48,132 bases of DNA from Candidatus Lambdaproteobacteria bacterium RIFOXYD2_FULL_50_16. Lineage in GTDB: Bacteria > SAR324 > XYD2-FULL-50-16. The stretch's first letter is position 1. Each line of letters opens with the position of its first letter. This document shows, one piece after another, positions 33,108 through 41,640 of the stretch. Where the stretch lies: the NCBI GenBank assembly GCA_001783695.1, contig MFNE01000010.1, positions 200,001 through 248,132 of the forward strand. The letters are read 5' to 3'. The notes under the pieces are model-generated. The model was not told the DNA's origin. It made no database searches and saw only the letters and a list, made by a program, of their open reading frames with translations. The translations under genes and the position numbers were made by a program.

Positions 33108-33983
33108 ATGATCCGCAAAAGCCTACTAACATTGCTGTTTTGTTTGATTTCCCTAAGCCCTTTATGGGCCGAGACCATTTACCTAAAGAATGGGCAGACC
33201 ATTATTGGTAAGGTATTAAAATACAAAGCAGACAGCATCACTGTTCACGCCATTGGTGACCACCAAGAGCGCGAGATTAATAAAGACGACATTTACCTAA
33301 TTAACTTCGACGTCAACTCGGAGCAAAGGTACACTGACTTTAAAAAGCAGATGGCCGCCAACGTGGTTTATCTGAAAAACGGAGAGGTGATCATTGGGAG
33401 AATCACCAGCTATAACCCCGATTTTATCACCATCGAGTCCCTCAAAGGCACCGGCATTTTGCAAATGCCCACCGCCGAGGTTAACATGATCACCACGCAA
33501 GACACGGTGGTGGACATGAACCAAAGGACCGGTATTGGGTATGTACAGCATAAATCGACCCTAAACGACTCGACCGGCAACATCACCTATACGACCGATC
33601 AGTTTAGCTATAAATCCTTCTTAGATGAGGCTAGCTTTATTGATACCTTGGTCGCCTTCGGCAGTCGCAAAAACGCCGGGGTCAAATTACAGGTGTTATC
33701 CCTCGATCTTCGCTACGGAATGGTCTTTGACCACTTCAAAAACACCCTTTTATACTACGGTGGGCAGGTTGGCTTTTTACAGGTGACCGACGACGTGAAC
33801 CAGGTTAGTGGTTCAGGGATCGGTTTTGGCGGTTTTATAGGGGCAGAGATGTTTTTTACCCAACTGCCTAACTTTGGCTTTGCCACCGAACTGGGCATTG
33901 GTTACAAACGAGCGGGCGACTATACTGCACTGGACTTTTCTGCCTCTAGTTTCCCCAGTTTTTCGATGCACTACTACTTCTAG
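33108..33983 (+). CDS. Exported protein: two Sm-like repeats and an outer-membrane barrel
   Basis: The signal peptide is MIRKSLLTLLFCLISLSPLWA, cleaved near residue 21. Two copies of a roughly 45-residue beta module follow: ETIYLKNGQTIIGKV (22-68) and NVVYLKNGEVIIGRI (85-130), both with the LKNG-x-x-IIG pattern of small Sm/LSM-like barrels. Residues about 175-291 alternate polar and hydrophobic residues in strands with Gly-rich turns and end in FPSFSMHYYF; a terminal Phe is the usual outer-membrane insertion signal. No named family is recognised. It has its own ATG 103 bases after nusB and may or may not share its promoter. Confidence 0.65.
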   Translation: MIRKSLLTLLFCLISLSPLWAETIYLKNGQTIIGKVLKYKADSITVHAIGDHQEREINKDDIYLINFDVNSEQRYTDFKKQMAANVVYLKNGEVIIGRITSYNPDFITIESLKGTGILQMPTAEVNMITTQDTVVDMNQRTGIGYVQHKSTLNDSTGNITYTTDQFSYKSFLDEASFIDTLVAFGSRKNAGVKLQVLSLDLRYGMVFDHFKNTLLYYGGQVGFLQVTDDVNQVSGSGIGFGGFIGAEMFFTQLPNFGFATELGIGYKRAGDYTALDFSASSFPSFSMHYYF

Positions 33984-34062
33984 GCCGAGGCGCTTGACGG
34001 CCCGGCTTCAGGCGATTAGGTTTAGCTGACCGGTAACTAAGCCGGGGCTTGACCTAATCGAG

Positions 34063-37000
34063 ATGATCCCCAGACTTGGCCGGCGGATTCCGCCTACCCC
34101 CCAAACCGTTGTTTTTTTAAAGGCTTTAGAAACCGCTGGTTTCAAAGGCGAAATGGAGACCAATTGGGGTGAGCGTCTGGTTGCAGGTACAGACAACAGT
34201 ATCTACCAACTTTTCCCGCAAGCAATCCTTTACCCTACCGACTATAAAGACCTAAAACTAGTCACCAAGCTTTTGGGCGACCCCCGCTTTTTCGAGATCT
34301 CGATTACCGCCAAAGGTGGGGGAACGGGCACCAATGGCCAAAGCCTCACCGCCGGAATTACCTTAGATTTGGGCCGGCATATGACTCGGATTTTAGAGAT
34401 CAACCTTACCGAGGGCTTTGTCCGGGTCGAGCCCGGTTTGGTCCTAGACCAGCTTAATAAAGCCTTAGCCCCTCTAGGATTTTTCTTCGCTCCTACCCTT
34501 TCTACCAGCAGCCGGGCCACTTTAGGGGGAATGATTAGTACCGACGCCTGCGGTAAAGGCAGCCGCATCTATGGCAAAACCAGCGACCATATTTTAGAGT
34601 TAGACTGCCTTTTGGCCGGTGGAGGGCGTTTTTTAACTGCCATCGATAACGACGAGGGTTGGGAGTCTAAACGCCTTGGGGACCAGGGGCACCTTTACAA
34701 ATTGATTGATCAAATTTTAGCTCGCTCGCATGAGTCAATCACGAGACTGCCCCAGCTCGACCGGTTTGTCAGTGGCTACAATCTCACCAAGTTACATGAT
34801 TGCCATGAAAATCATAAAAGCCTAAACTACCTAATCGCCGGTTCCGAAGGCACGTTGGTGGTGGTGGCCGAGGCGAAGTTAAAGATACTACCTTTAGTCA
34901 AAAATAAGGGTTTGCTGGCGATTTGTTATAATGATTTTGATCAAGCCCTGGCCGACGCAGAAGCCTTGGTCGCCAGGGGTCCAGCGGCGATTGAAACCAT
35001 TGACGGGAAGATTTTGGGCCTAGCCCGCCTAGACGAGATCATCCACAAGGTAGGCCATATGATTGGCGGACCAGAGGTGAAAGGGCTTAATTTAGTCGAA
35101 TTTATTGGCGAAACCAAAGAACAACTAGAAGCCCAAATGGCCCCCTTGCAGGCCTTACTTGAGCAACGCGGTAGCAATTATTATAGGGCGCAAAATACCA
35201 AAGAGATAGCCGACCTTTGGGAACTGCGGAAAAAGGGCGTAGGCTTGCTGGGTAACGCTTCGGGTAAAAGAAGGCCCATCGCTTTTGTCGAAGACACGGT
35301 GGTTCCCCCCCAACATTTGGCCGCTTACATAAAAGAGTTCCGCGCCCTGCTTGAGTCGCACGGTCTTGAGTACGGGATGTTTGGTCATGTGGATGTCGGA
35401 TGCTTGCACGTTCGCCCAGCCCTTGACCTGCGCGACCCAAAAGATGAGTCGCTGATGTTAACCATCACCACCCAAGTAGCAGACCTAGTGCAAAAATATG
35501 GCGGCGTGATTTGGGGGGAGCATGGCAAAGGGTTTCGCAGCGAGTTAACGGAAAAATACTTTGGTCCTCAACTTTACAACGAATTGCGACGGATCAAAGG
35601 TGCCTTCGACCCACGCAATCAACTCAACCCAGGCAAAATCGCGACCGCTTGGGGCACGGACCTAGAGCTAGTCAAGGTGGACGGACCCAAGCGCGGGCAT
35701 TGGGACCGGCAAATTGCCCCGAATTACCAAGTTGAATTTGAAAAAGTGATCACCTGTAACGGCAACGGAGCCTGTTACACCCCAGAACCGGCAACCATCA
35801 TGTGCCCCAGTGCCAAGGCTTGGGCTGATCGTCGGCATTCTCCCAAAGGCCGGGCGGCGCTAATGCGAGAATGGCTGCGCCGGTTAAGTCTTAAAAAATA
35901 CGACCTCAACGGACCCCGCCCCCGTATTAGCCAGCCCCTGTGGCTCTTACTAAACGGGCTCGCCAAGCGTTTGGGGGTTTACGATTTCTCGCATGAAGTA
36001 GCCCATAGTCTAGCAGGATGTTTGGCTTGCAAAGCCTGCGCGACCGCTTGCCCCATTAAAGTTGATATCCCCCAACTCAAGCCCCGCTTTCTTGAGGCCT
36101 ATCACCGCCGATATCCACGTCCAATAAGTGACTACCTAGCGGCTAACCTAGAAGAAGTGACTGCCTTTCAGGCCCAGTTCCCCGCCCTTTCTAGGCAGAT
36201 TGGGGGGTCAAAATGGTTTAAATGGCTACTCCTGCGCCAAGCGGGGATCGTGGATCCGCCAAAGGTGAGCCGCCACCCGGTACCCTTGCGGGTCAAGTGG
36301 GGGGCGCTCTCGGTCCTTAACCCCCAAGAACCCCCCTCAGGACTTGATCCCAAGCGGGATGTGCTTTTGGTGCAAGACAGTTTTACTAGTTTTTTTGAAG
36401 CCCAGTTGGTGTCCACCTTGGCCCGGTTGTTTAAAGACTTGGGTTATCAGCTTTGGTTATTGCCCTTTTTCCCTAATGGCAAAGCTTTACAGGTTAAAGG
36501 TTTTTTAGCGCAATTTAAAACCCAAGCGCAAGCTAACCATTGGGTGTTAAATCGCGCCGCTGGTTTAGGCCTGCCGATGATTGGCCTAGAACCGGCTACC
36601 ACCTTGACCTACCGCGACGAATACCCAAAAATCCTAGGGCTCAAAGAGACTGGCTATCAAGTGCAGTTGGTCCAAGAATTTTTGGTTACCTCCCATGTGG
36701 ATTGGGCCGCCCGGTTACCCTCGCTAGGTAAAGCACCCAGCCAATACCGCCTCTTAGGTCACTGCACCGAAAAAAGCCTCGCCCCCCAGGCCGAAGCCCA
36801 ATGGGAAACGCTGTTTAGTCTGTTTGGTTTGGAAATAAAAGCCTTGGGGGTGGGTTGCTGTGGGATGAGTGGAATGTTCGGACACGAGCGCGCCCATTAT
36901 GATGAATCTCGCCGAGTTTACGAACTCAGCTGGCAAGCCCAACTGGCCGCTCAACGCCCAGAAAACGAGGTGTTACTAGCCACGGGTTATTCCTGCCGTT

Positions 37001-37086
37001 CCCAGGTGCGCCGCTTTGAGGGGAGGCAACTTGCCCACCCGATCGAGGCCCTGGCCGCCCGATTGGGGAATAGTTGTGAAGAATAA
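34063..37086 (+). CDS. ydiJ: YdiJ-like FAD/iron-sulfur D-2-hydroxyacid dehydrogenase
   Basis: The 1007-residue protein matches E. coli YdiJ (about 1018), which oxidises D-2-hydroxyglutarate-type acids. The FAD domain has TDNSIYQL near 43, AKGGGTGTNGQSL near 85 and TLGGMISTDACGKGS near 155. A C-GNG-x-C then MCPS group near 566-582 and C-x2-C-x2-C-x3-CP from Cys653 are iron-sulfur motifs. The heterodisulfide-reductase-like CCG motif (GVGCCGMSGMFGHE) is near 930. All segments are in the usual order and intact. It leads an operon with the lipoprotein gene (11-base overlap) and hisC. Confidence 0.93.
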   Translation: MIPRLGRRIPPTPQTVVFLKALETAGFKGEMETNWGERLVAGTDNSIYQLFPQAILYPTDYKDLKLVTKLLGDPRFFEISITAKGGGTGTNGQSLTAGITLDLGRHMTRILEINLTEGFVRVEPGLVLDQLNKALAPLGFFFAPTLSTSSRATLGGMISTDACGKGSRIYGKTSDHILELDCLLAGGGRFLTAIDNDEGWESKRLGDQGHLYKLIDQILARSHESITRLPQLDRFVSGYNLTKLHDCHENHKSLNYLIAGSEGTLVVVAEAKLKILPLVKNKGLLAICYNDFDQALADAEALVARGPAAIETIDGKILGLARLDEIIHKVGHMIGGPEVKGLNLVEFIGETKEQLEAQMAPLQALLEQRGSNYYRAQNTKEIADLWELRKKGVGLLGNASGKRRPIAFVEDTVVPPQHLAAYIKEFRALLESHGLEYGMFGHVDVGCLHVRPALDLRDPKDESLMLTITTQVADLVQKYGGVIWGEHGKGFRSELTEKYFGPQLYNELRRIKGAFDPRNQLNPGKIATAWGTDLELVKVDGPKRGHWDRQIAPNYQVEFEKVITCNGNGACYTPEPATIMCPSAKAWADRRHSPKGRAALMREWLRRLSLKKYDLNGPRPRISQPLWLLLNGLAKRLGVYDFSHEVAHSLAGCLACKACATACPIKVDIPQLKPRFLEAYHRRYPRPISDYLAANLEEVTAFQAQFPALSRQIGGSKWFKWLLLRQAGIVDPPKVSRHPVPLRVKWGALSVLNPQEPPSGLDPKRDVLLVQDSFTSFFEAQLVSTLARLFKDLGYQLWLLPFFPNGKALQVKGFLAQFKTQAQANHWVLNRAAGLGLPMIGLEPATTLTYRDEYPKILGLKETGYQVQLVQEFLVTSHVDWAARLPSLGKAPSQYRLLGHCTEKSLAPQAEAQWETLFSLFGLEIKALGVGCCGMSGMFGHERAHYDESRRVYELSWQAQLAAQRPENEVLLATGYSCRSQVRRFEGRQLAHPIEALAARLGNSCEE

Positions 37087-38020
37087 AATTTTGGGGCTGG
37101 CGCTCCTCCTCTTAGGGGCCTGTAGCACCAGCAGGCCTCCAGACCCTTTGATTGGCCAAACCACCTATTTAGGCGAGGTCCAAAGTGAGACCCGACTTTT
37201 TGCAGAAATCGACCAAGCCCAGATTATTTTAATCGGCGAAACCCACGACAATCCAGTACATCACCAGTTTCAAAGGCAAGTACTCAAACGGTTAGGCCCC
37301 AAAAAACCCGTATTAACTATCGAGCTTTTTGCCCAAGAGCAAACCAGCATGCTGATGTTATATGCTACAGGGAAAGGAGATTGGTCCAACGATCTGCGCA
37401 AGGGGCTTAACTGGGAGTCGCAAGATAACGAGTTGTGGCAAGCTTATTTAGGCCTGATCGAAGAAGCGCGGTTGCTAAAACTGGAATTAGCCGGGATCGA
37501 CTTAGACCGAGCGCTGATTCGGCGATTAACCAAACTCGGGCGGCAAAACCTCACCCCCCTGGAACAAGCCCAACTCCCCCCGGTCACTTCCTCGTCAGAC
37601 GCCTATAAACAGTTGATGTACGCTAATTTTACAGCAGATCATTGCGGATGGTCGGACCCAGAGTTGTTAGAAAAGCTCTATCAAGTCTGGCAGATCCGCA
37701 ATGAAGTAATGGCCGAAAATCTGGCCCGTTTGCACCGGGCTCACCCAGAGCGACCCATCGTGGTGGCTTTGGGGGCTGGGCATATTCAGTACGGACAGGC
37801 GGTTTTAGCTAGACTAAAATCCAAGCTGCCAGGAGTAAAGATGTTTGCTTTGGCCATGCAGGAGGTGGACAGGGAGGCACGACCCTTGGCAGAGTATTAT
37901 GAGCCCAAGGTGGATTTTGGCCCTCCCTTTGAGTGGCTCCAATTTACCCATAGAACCCGCTGGGAAGACCCCTGCGAAACCTTCAAGTCCTCCTTGAGCA
38001 AACACAAACAAACGCCATGA
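37076..38020 (+). CDS. ChaN-family lipoprotein
   Basis: GTG 37076 is chosen because it begins the lipoprotein signal KNKILGLALLLLGAC, with the LGAC lipobox placing the Cys at residue 16; GGGGA lies upstream. The frame is open 20 codons further back inside ydiJ. The mature protein has the ChaN/DUF399 landmarks IILIGETHDNPVHHQFQ near 50 and VVALGAGHIQYGQ near 230, with His residues expected to bind haem or metal. E. coli-type ChaN proteins bind haem at the membrane; haem binding here is by analogy. The TGA overlaps the hisC ATG (ATGA). Confidence 0.82.
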   Translation: MKNKILGLALLLLGACSTSRPPDPLIGQTTYLGEVQSETRLFAEIDQAQIILIGETHDNPVHHQFQRQVLKRLGPKKPVLTIELFAQEQTSMLMLYATGKGDWSNDLRKGLNWESQDNELWQAYLGLIEEARLLKLELAGIDLDRALIRRLTKLGRQNLTPLEQAQLPPVTSSSDAYKQLMYANFTADHCGWSDPELLEKLYQVWQIRNEVMAENLARLHRAHPERPIVVALGAGHIQYGQAVLARLKSKLPGVKMFALAMQEVDREARPLAEYYEPKVDFGPPFEWLQFTHRTRWEDPCETFKSSLSKHKQTP

Positions 38021-39102
38021 GCCTGCCTCAAAACCTCTTTAGCGCCATGTCCAAGACCATGGCCCCTTACTCGCCGATTGAGCCACCCGACCAAATCGCC
38101 AAAAGGCTGGGGATTTCAGAAGATCAAATCGTCAAGCTCGACGCCAACGAAAACCCTTATGGCACCCTGCCAGAGGCCCAAGCAGCAGTGGCCAAGGCCC
38201 AATATGGCCATATCTACCCGGACCCGGCCCAGGCCCAGTTAAAGGAGGCGATAGCCCGCTACGCCGGGGTAGAGCCCGCCCAAGTAATCGCCGGGGCCGG
38301 GGCAGACGAGTTGATTGATCTGGTTTGTCGGTTGGTTTTAGAGCCAGGGGATCAGGTGTTGGGGTTTAGCCCTAGCTTTGGTTATTATGGTCATGTGGTC
38401 GCCCTGAATCGCGGGGTGATGATCAATCAGGCCAGGGAGTTGGATTTTTCGATTGATCTGAAAAAAGCAAAAGCGATTGACCTTAAAGGGGTCAAGCTGG
38501 TGCTGCTCTGCTCGCCCAATAACCCCACGGGCAATCTAGTCGAAGAAGCGGTTTTAGATTATTTTTTGAGCCAAGATCTGATTGTTATGCTTGATGAGGC
38601 CTACCAGGAATTTAGTCAGCATAATTTTGTTCACAAACTGGCAGGGCATAAAAATCTGGTGATTTTGCGGACCTTTTCAAAGTGTTTCGCTCTGGCCGGG
38701 TACCGGGTTGGTTATGGCCTAATGGGCGAGGAGTTGGCCCAAGGACTAATGCGAATCAAGCCCCCCTATTCGGTTTCTGTCCCGGCAGAGGTAGCCTTAA
38801 AGGCCTGCCTGGCCGAGCCTGAACATTTTAAAAACCAAGTGGCCAAACTCAAAACCGAGCGAGCGCGTGCGCTTCAGGAGTTAGCAAAATTTCCAGGGCT
38901 CACCCCTTACCCGAGCCAGTCTAATTTTGTGTTGGTCAAGGTCGCCCAAAACGCGGCCAAACTCAAGGCCGACCTAGAGGCGCGAGGAATCTTGGTCCGC
39001 TACTTCAACACACCTGAGCTAAACGGCTACATCCGCATCTCCATGGGCCGCCCCGAGCAAATGGACCGGCTATATCAGACGCTCCACCTACTCCTAGCTT
39101 AA
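38017..39102 (+). CDS. hisC: Histidinol-phosphate aminotransferase
   Basis: HisC transfers an amino group from Glu to imidazole acetol phosphate in histidine synthesis. The 361 residues have LDANENPYG near 42, the IYPDP-x-AQAQLKEAIA substrate loop near 66, GAGADELIDL near 93, CSPNNPTGN near 167, MLDEAYQEF near 190, and the Schiff-base Lys in RTFSKCFALAGYRVGYG near 219. These are HisC rather than general class I features. No other his gene is nearby. It is the last gene of the ydiJ-like operon, and the terminator starts within its stop codon. Confidence 0.92.
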   Translation: MSLPQNLFSAMSKTMAPYSPIEPPDQIAKRLGISEDQIVKLDANENPYGTLPEAQAAVAKAQYGHIYPDPAQAQLKEAIARYAGVEPAQVIAGAGADELIDLVCRLVLEPGDQVLGFSPSFGYYGHVVALNRGVMINQARELDFSIDLKKAKAIDLKGVKLVLLCSPNNPTGNLVEEAVLDYFLSQDLIVMLDEAYQEFSQHNFVHKLAGHKNLVILRTFSKCFALAGYRVGYGLMGEELAQGLMRIKPPYSVSVPAEVALKACLAEPEHFKNQVAKLKTERARALQELAKFPGLTPYPSQSNFVLVKVAQNAAKLKADLEARGILVRYFNTPELNGYIRISMGRPEQMDRLYQTLHLLLA

Positions 39103-39132
39103 GCCCGACCCTTTTAAGGGCGGGCTTTTTTT
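39101..39132 (+). terminator. Intrinsic terminator of the ydiJ-hisC operon
   Basis: AAGCCCGACCC at 39101-39111 pairs with GGGCGGGCTT at 39118-39127, with one mismatch and a loop of TTTTAA, and a T-run follows to 39132. The stem overlaps the last base pair of the hisC stop. Confidence 0.85.
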
Positions 39133-39150
39133 GTGGGTTTATATTTTAGT

Positions 39151-39170
39151 ATTTACTTAATTAAGTGAAT
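39151..39170. promoter_or_regulatory. Palindromic operator upstream of the ArsR-type gene
   Basis: ATTTACTTAATTAAGTGAAT reads as its own reverse complement at 18 of 20 positions. It lies between the proposed -35 and -10 boxes of the ArsR-type gene, the usual place for a winged-helix autorepressor to block polymerase. Confidence 0.65.
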
Positions 39171-39180
39171 GCTAAATAAT
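39153..39180 (+). promoter_or_regulatory. Candidate promoter giving a leaderless arsR-type mRNA
   Basis: TTTACT at 39153-39158 and AATAAT at 39175-39180 are 16 bases apart, with four and five matches to consensus. The predicted start of transcription, about seven bases on, is at or next to ATG 39187. That ATG lacks a ribosome binding site, which fits a leaderless message. Confidence 0.45.
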
Positions 39181-39186
39181 AAACCC

Positions 39187-39516
39187 ATGAACGGATTCCA
39201 CGCCCTGTCCGATGAAAATCGGAGAAAGATTTTAGAATTATTGGCCCAAGAAGGGCGGCTTTCTGCCTCCGCCATTGGGCAACATTTTCAAATCAGTCCC
39301 CCTGCCATCTCCCAGCATCTCAAGGTGCTACGAGAGGCCCATTTGGTGCTGGTCGAGCCGGTCGCGCAGAAGCGGTTTTATTCGCTCGATCTAAGCGGCC
39401 TAAGCGAGATCGAACGCTGGGCGCTGGCTATGAAACACCAGTGGAACCAACGCTTAGACCGATTAGAAAGTTATATTAATCAACTCAATTCTCAGGAAAA
39501 CCATGACCCCGCCTGA
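39187..39516 (+). CDS. ArsR-family winged-helix repressor
   Basis: A 109-residue DNA-binding protein. HALSDENRRKILELLAQ opens the fold, and the recognition helix is in FQISPPAISQHLKVLREAHLV near residue 38, followed by the wing (VEPVAQKRFYSLD). No metal-binding Cys pair is present, so it belongs with the SRPBCC-associated ArsR proteins rather than metal sensors. ATG 39187 (second Met of the frame) is preferred because the domain starts at once and the earlier ATG 39169 lies in the operator. It overlaps the SRPBCC gene by 14 bases and probably represses the whole operon. Confidence 0.85.
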   Translation: MNGFHALSDENRRKILELLAQEGRLSASAIGQHFQISPPAISQHLKVLREAHLVLVEPVAQKRFYSLDLSGLSEIERWALAMKHQWNQRLDRLESYINQLNSQENHDPA

Positions 39517-40432
39517 AAACATACTGACCGTCACCCGCGTCTTGCAGGCCCCCAGAGACCAAGTCTTTGCTATATGGAGCGACCCGGCCCATTTAGACAT
39601 TTGGTGGGGCCCCCGAGGTTTTCGCACCACCACTAAAGAATACCAATTCAAAGAGGGTGGGGTCTGGCTTTTTAACATGCTTGGCCCTGACGGCACCGAT
39701 TGGCCAAACCGCATCCGGTATCAGACCATCGAGGCCCCAAGCCGTATTTGTTACCGCCACGATTCCGGCCAAGACCAAGGCGGTTTTGATTCGGTTATCA
39801 CCTTTGAAGACCTAGGCCCCCAGACTCGGTTGCAAATCAAGGTGATTTGCCAAACCGCACAGCAGGCAGCCGAATTCAGGGCTCTCGGCGCCGAAAACAG
39901 CGGCCACCAAACCTTACAGCGCTTAGAAGAGTTTATTTTATCGATAGAGGGTTTTAAAATCACCCGCCGATTTAAGTTGCCCCGATCCCGGCTTTTTGAG
40001 CTTTGGACTCAAATCGAACATCTAAAAAACTGGTCTGGCCCCAAGGGGTGTACGGTCCGCTATCCTAAGGCAGAACTTAGACCTGGCGGCATTGTGCATT
40101 ACGCCATGCAGACCCTGGAGATGGGGGAGATGTGGGGTATGATGAAATACCGGGAGATTTTGCCCCCAGAGCGATTGGTTTATGAACAGTGGTTTTCCAA
40201 CGAAGCGGGCGAGGTCGAGAATCACCCCCTGGCCCCAGACTGGCCCAAGGCCATGTTGACCACCATTTTATTTGAGGAAGTGGGTCCCCAAGAAACGGAA
40301 CTGACCTTGCTGTGGAACCCTTTAGACGCTTCGCTGGCCGAATGCGCCGTTTTTGAGGCGAACAAGCCTAGTATGTCCCAAGGTTGGGGCGGTTCGTTTG
40401 AGGTCTTAGAAGAATACCTCAAAACCCTTTAA
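39503..40432 (+). CDS. Tandem SRPBCC (AHSA1-like) domain protein
   Basis: The 309 residues hold two START-like AHSA1 domains. The first (5-150) has the family opening VTRVLQAPRDQVFAIWSDP followed by WWGPRGF and PDGTDW. The second (153-308) opens with ITRRFKLPRSRLFELWTQ and has WSGPKGC. Such domains form a deep hydrophobic pocket for small ligands; the ligand is unknown. Single-domain forms are commonly encoded next to ArsR repressors. A fused pair is less usual. It overlaps the arsR-type gene and lies 15 bases before a third, single-domain copy. Confidence 0.83.
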   Translation: MTPPENILTVTRVLQAPRDQVFAIWSDPAHLDIWWGPRGFRTTTKEYQFKEGGVWLFNMLGPDGTDWPNRIRYQTIEAPSRICYRHDSGQDQGGFDSVITFEDLGPQTRLQIKVICQTAQQAAEFRALGAENSGHQTLQRLEEFILSIEGFKITRRFKLPRSRLFELWTQIEHLKNWSGPKGCTVRYPKAELRPGGIVHYAMQTLEMGEMWGMMKYREILPPERLVYEQWFSNEAGEVENHPLAPDWPKAMLTTILFEEVGPQETELTLLWNPLDASLAECAVFEANKPSMSQGWGGSFEVLEEYLKTL

Positions 40433-40447
40433 TCCTAGCGCAAAACC

Positions 40448-40939
40448 ATGCAACCTAAAATCGCTACCGAGATCATTAATAATCAAGTGATCTACCGACG
40501 TTTTATTGAAGCGCCAGTGGAGTTGGTTTTTGCTGCTTGGTCAGAGCCAGAACGGCTCGCCAAATGGTGGGGACCAGACGGATTCACTTTGAGCACCCAA
40601 GCCCAAGAGTTTGCCAAGGGCGGCTTCTGGATTTTTATCATGCACGGCCCTGATGGGCATGATTACAAAAACAAAATCCAGTACCTAGAAATCGACCGGC
40701 CCCGTTTGATCAGTTACCGACATTTAGGTGACGGCGAAGAGGAGCCGAACGTGCAATTTTTATCGCGGATAACCTTTGCCCCAGTAAAAGGTGGAACCGA
40801 CCTAACCATGACCCAAGAATTCCCCTCTAAAGCCGAATTGGAGCGTGTCGAGCAAAAATATGGGGCCATCAAAGGGGGCCAGCAGCATGTCGAAAACTTG
40901 GCTACCTACTTAAAAACAGCGGTTCAAGCCGGTTTGTAG
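40448..40939 (+). CDS. SRPBCC (AHSA1-like) domain protein
   Basis: One AHSA1-type domain of 163 residues: YRRFIEAPVELVFAAWSEP near 16, LAKWWGPDGF near 36, IMHGPDGHDYKNKIQYLEI near 65 and an amphipathic final helix. It is most like the first domain of the preceding protein, so duplication in place is likely. It is the last gene of the arsR-type operon. Its final 16 bases overlap the convergent ubiE stop region. Confidence 0.82.
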   Translation: MQPKIATEIINNQVIYRRFIEAPVELVFAAWSEPERLAKWWGPDGFTLSTQAQEFAKGGFWIFIMHGPDGHDYKNKIQYLEIDRPRLISYRHLGDGEEEPNVQFLSRITFAPVKGGTDLTMTQEFPSKAELERVEQKYGAIKGGQQHVENLATYLKTAVQAGL

Positions 40940-41640
40940 GCCTTGTGGATGACGGTGGAGCCTAGGTGGTAGTTGGTGAAGGAGACGTTGGTAAAGCCCC
41001 GGTCTTTAAGGAGACCCGAGAGTTTTTCTTGGGCCGGGTATTCGAGGCTGGAGGCCGGGAAATAGTCGAACATGTCCTGGCCAGGGTAGAGTAGGCGACC
41101 AACCTTGGGGACTACATGGAAGAAATAGAGCCGGAAGATGTCTTTGGCAATGGGCAGGGTGACCTTGCCCATATCTAAACACATAAACCGCCCCCCCGGC
41201 TTGAGCACCCGCAAAACCTCATCTAGTCCATCTTCGAGCCTAACCAAATTACGCAGTCCAAACCCAACAGTGACCGCGTCCATCGAGCCGGTACGGATCG
41301 GCAGGTTCATAGCGTCACCTTGAACAAAACGGCGATTGCTCAAGGGATCTCTGCTTCGCCCGGCCTGCAACATCCCGATGGAAAAATCGAGTCCCCATAC
41401 CCGACCACTGGGTCCAACGGCCTTTTCTAAACGCTCGGTGATATCTCCGGTCCCACAGCAAATATCCAAAGCTTGATCCCCAGCCTGAAGACCAGCAGCC
41501 CCAACCAATTGGTTTTTCCAATAGCGGTGAAACCCTTGGGTAATCAGGTCGTTAAAGAGGTCGTATTTCTGGGCGATTTCAGAGAATTTCGACTGCACAT
41601 AGTCGTACTTCTCTTCACCTTTAGGGACTTGAAAGGCCAT
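40924..41640 (-). CDS. ubiE: Demethylmenaquinone/ubiquinone C-methyltransferase
   Basis: UbiE/MenG performs the C-methylation of quinone precursors with SAM. The 238 residues show FSEIAQKYDLFNDLITQGFHRYW near 19 (family YD-x-x-N), the SAM motif ALDICCGTGDIT near 57, GLDFSIGML near 83, VGFGLRNL near 124 (family FG-x-RN) and LYYFHVVPKVG-type segment near 168. Ubiquinone or menaquinone specificity cannot be told from sequence. It is the last gene of the gpmI operon, with its ATG inside the preceding TAA (TAATG). Confidence 0.92.
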   Translation of the reverse strand: MAFQVPKGEEKYDYVQSKFSEIAQKYDLFNDLITQGFHRYWKNQLVGAAGLQAGDQALDICCGTGDITERLEKAVGPSGRVWGLDFSIGMLQAGRSRDPLSNRRFVQGDAMNLPIRTGSMDAVTVGFGLRNLVRLEDGLDEVLRVLKPGGRFMCLDMGKVTLPIAKDIFRLYFFHVVPKVGRLLYPGQDMFDYFPASSLEYPAQEKLSGLLKDRGFTNVSFTNYHLGSTVIHKAYKPA

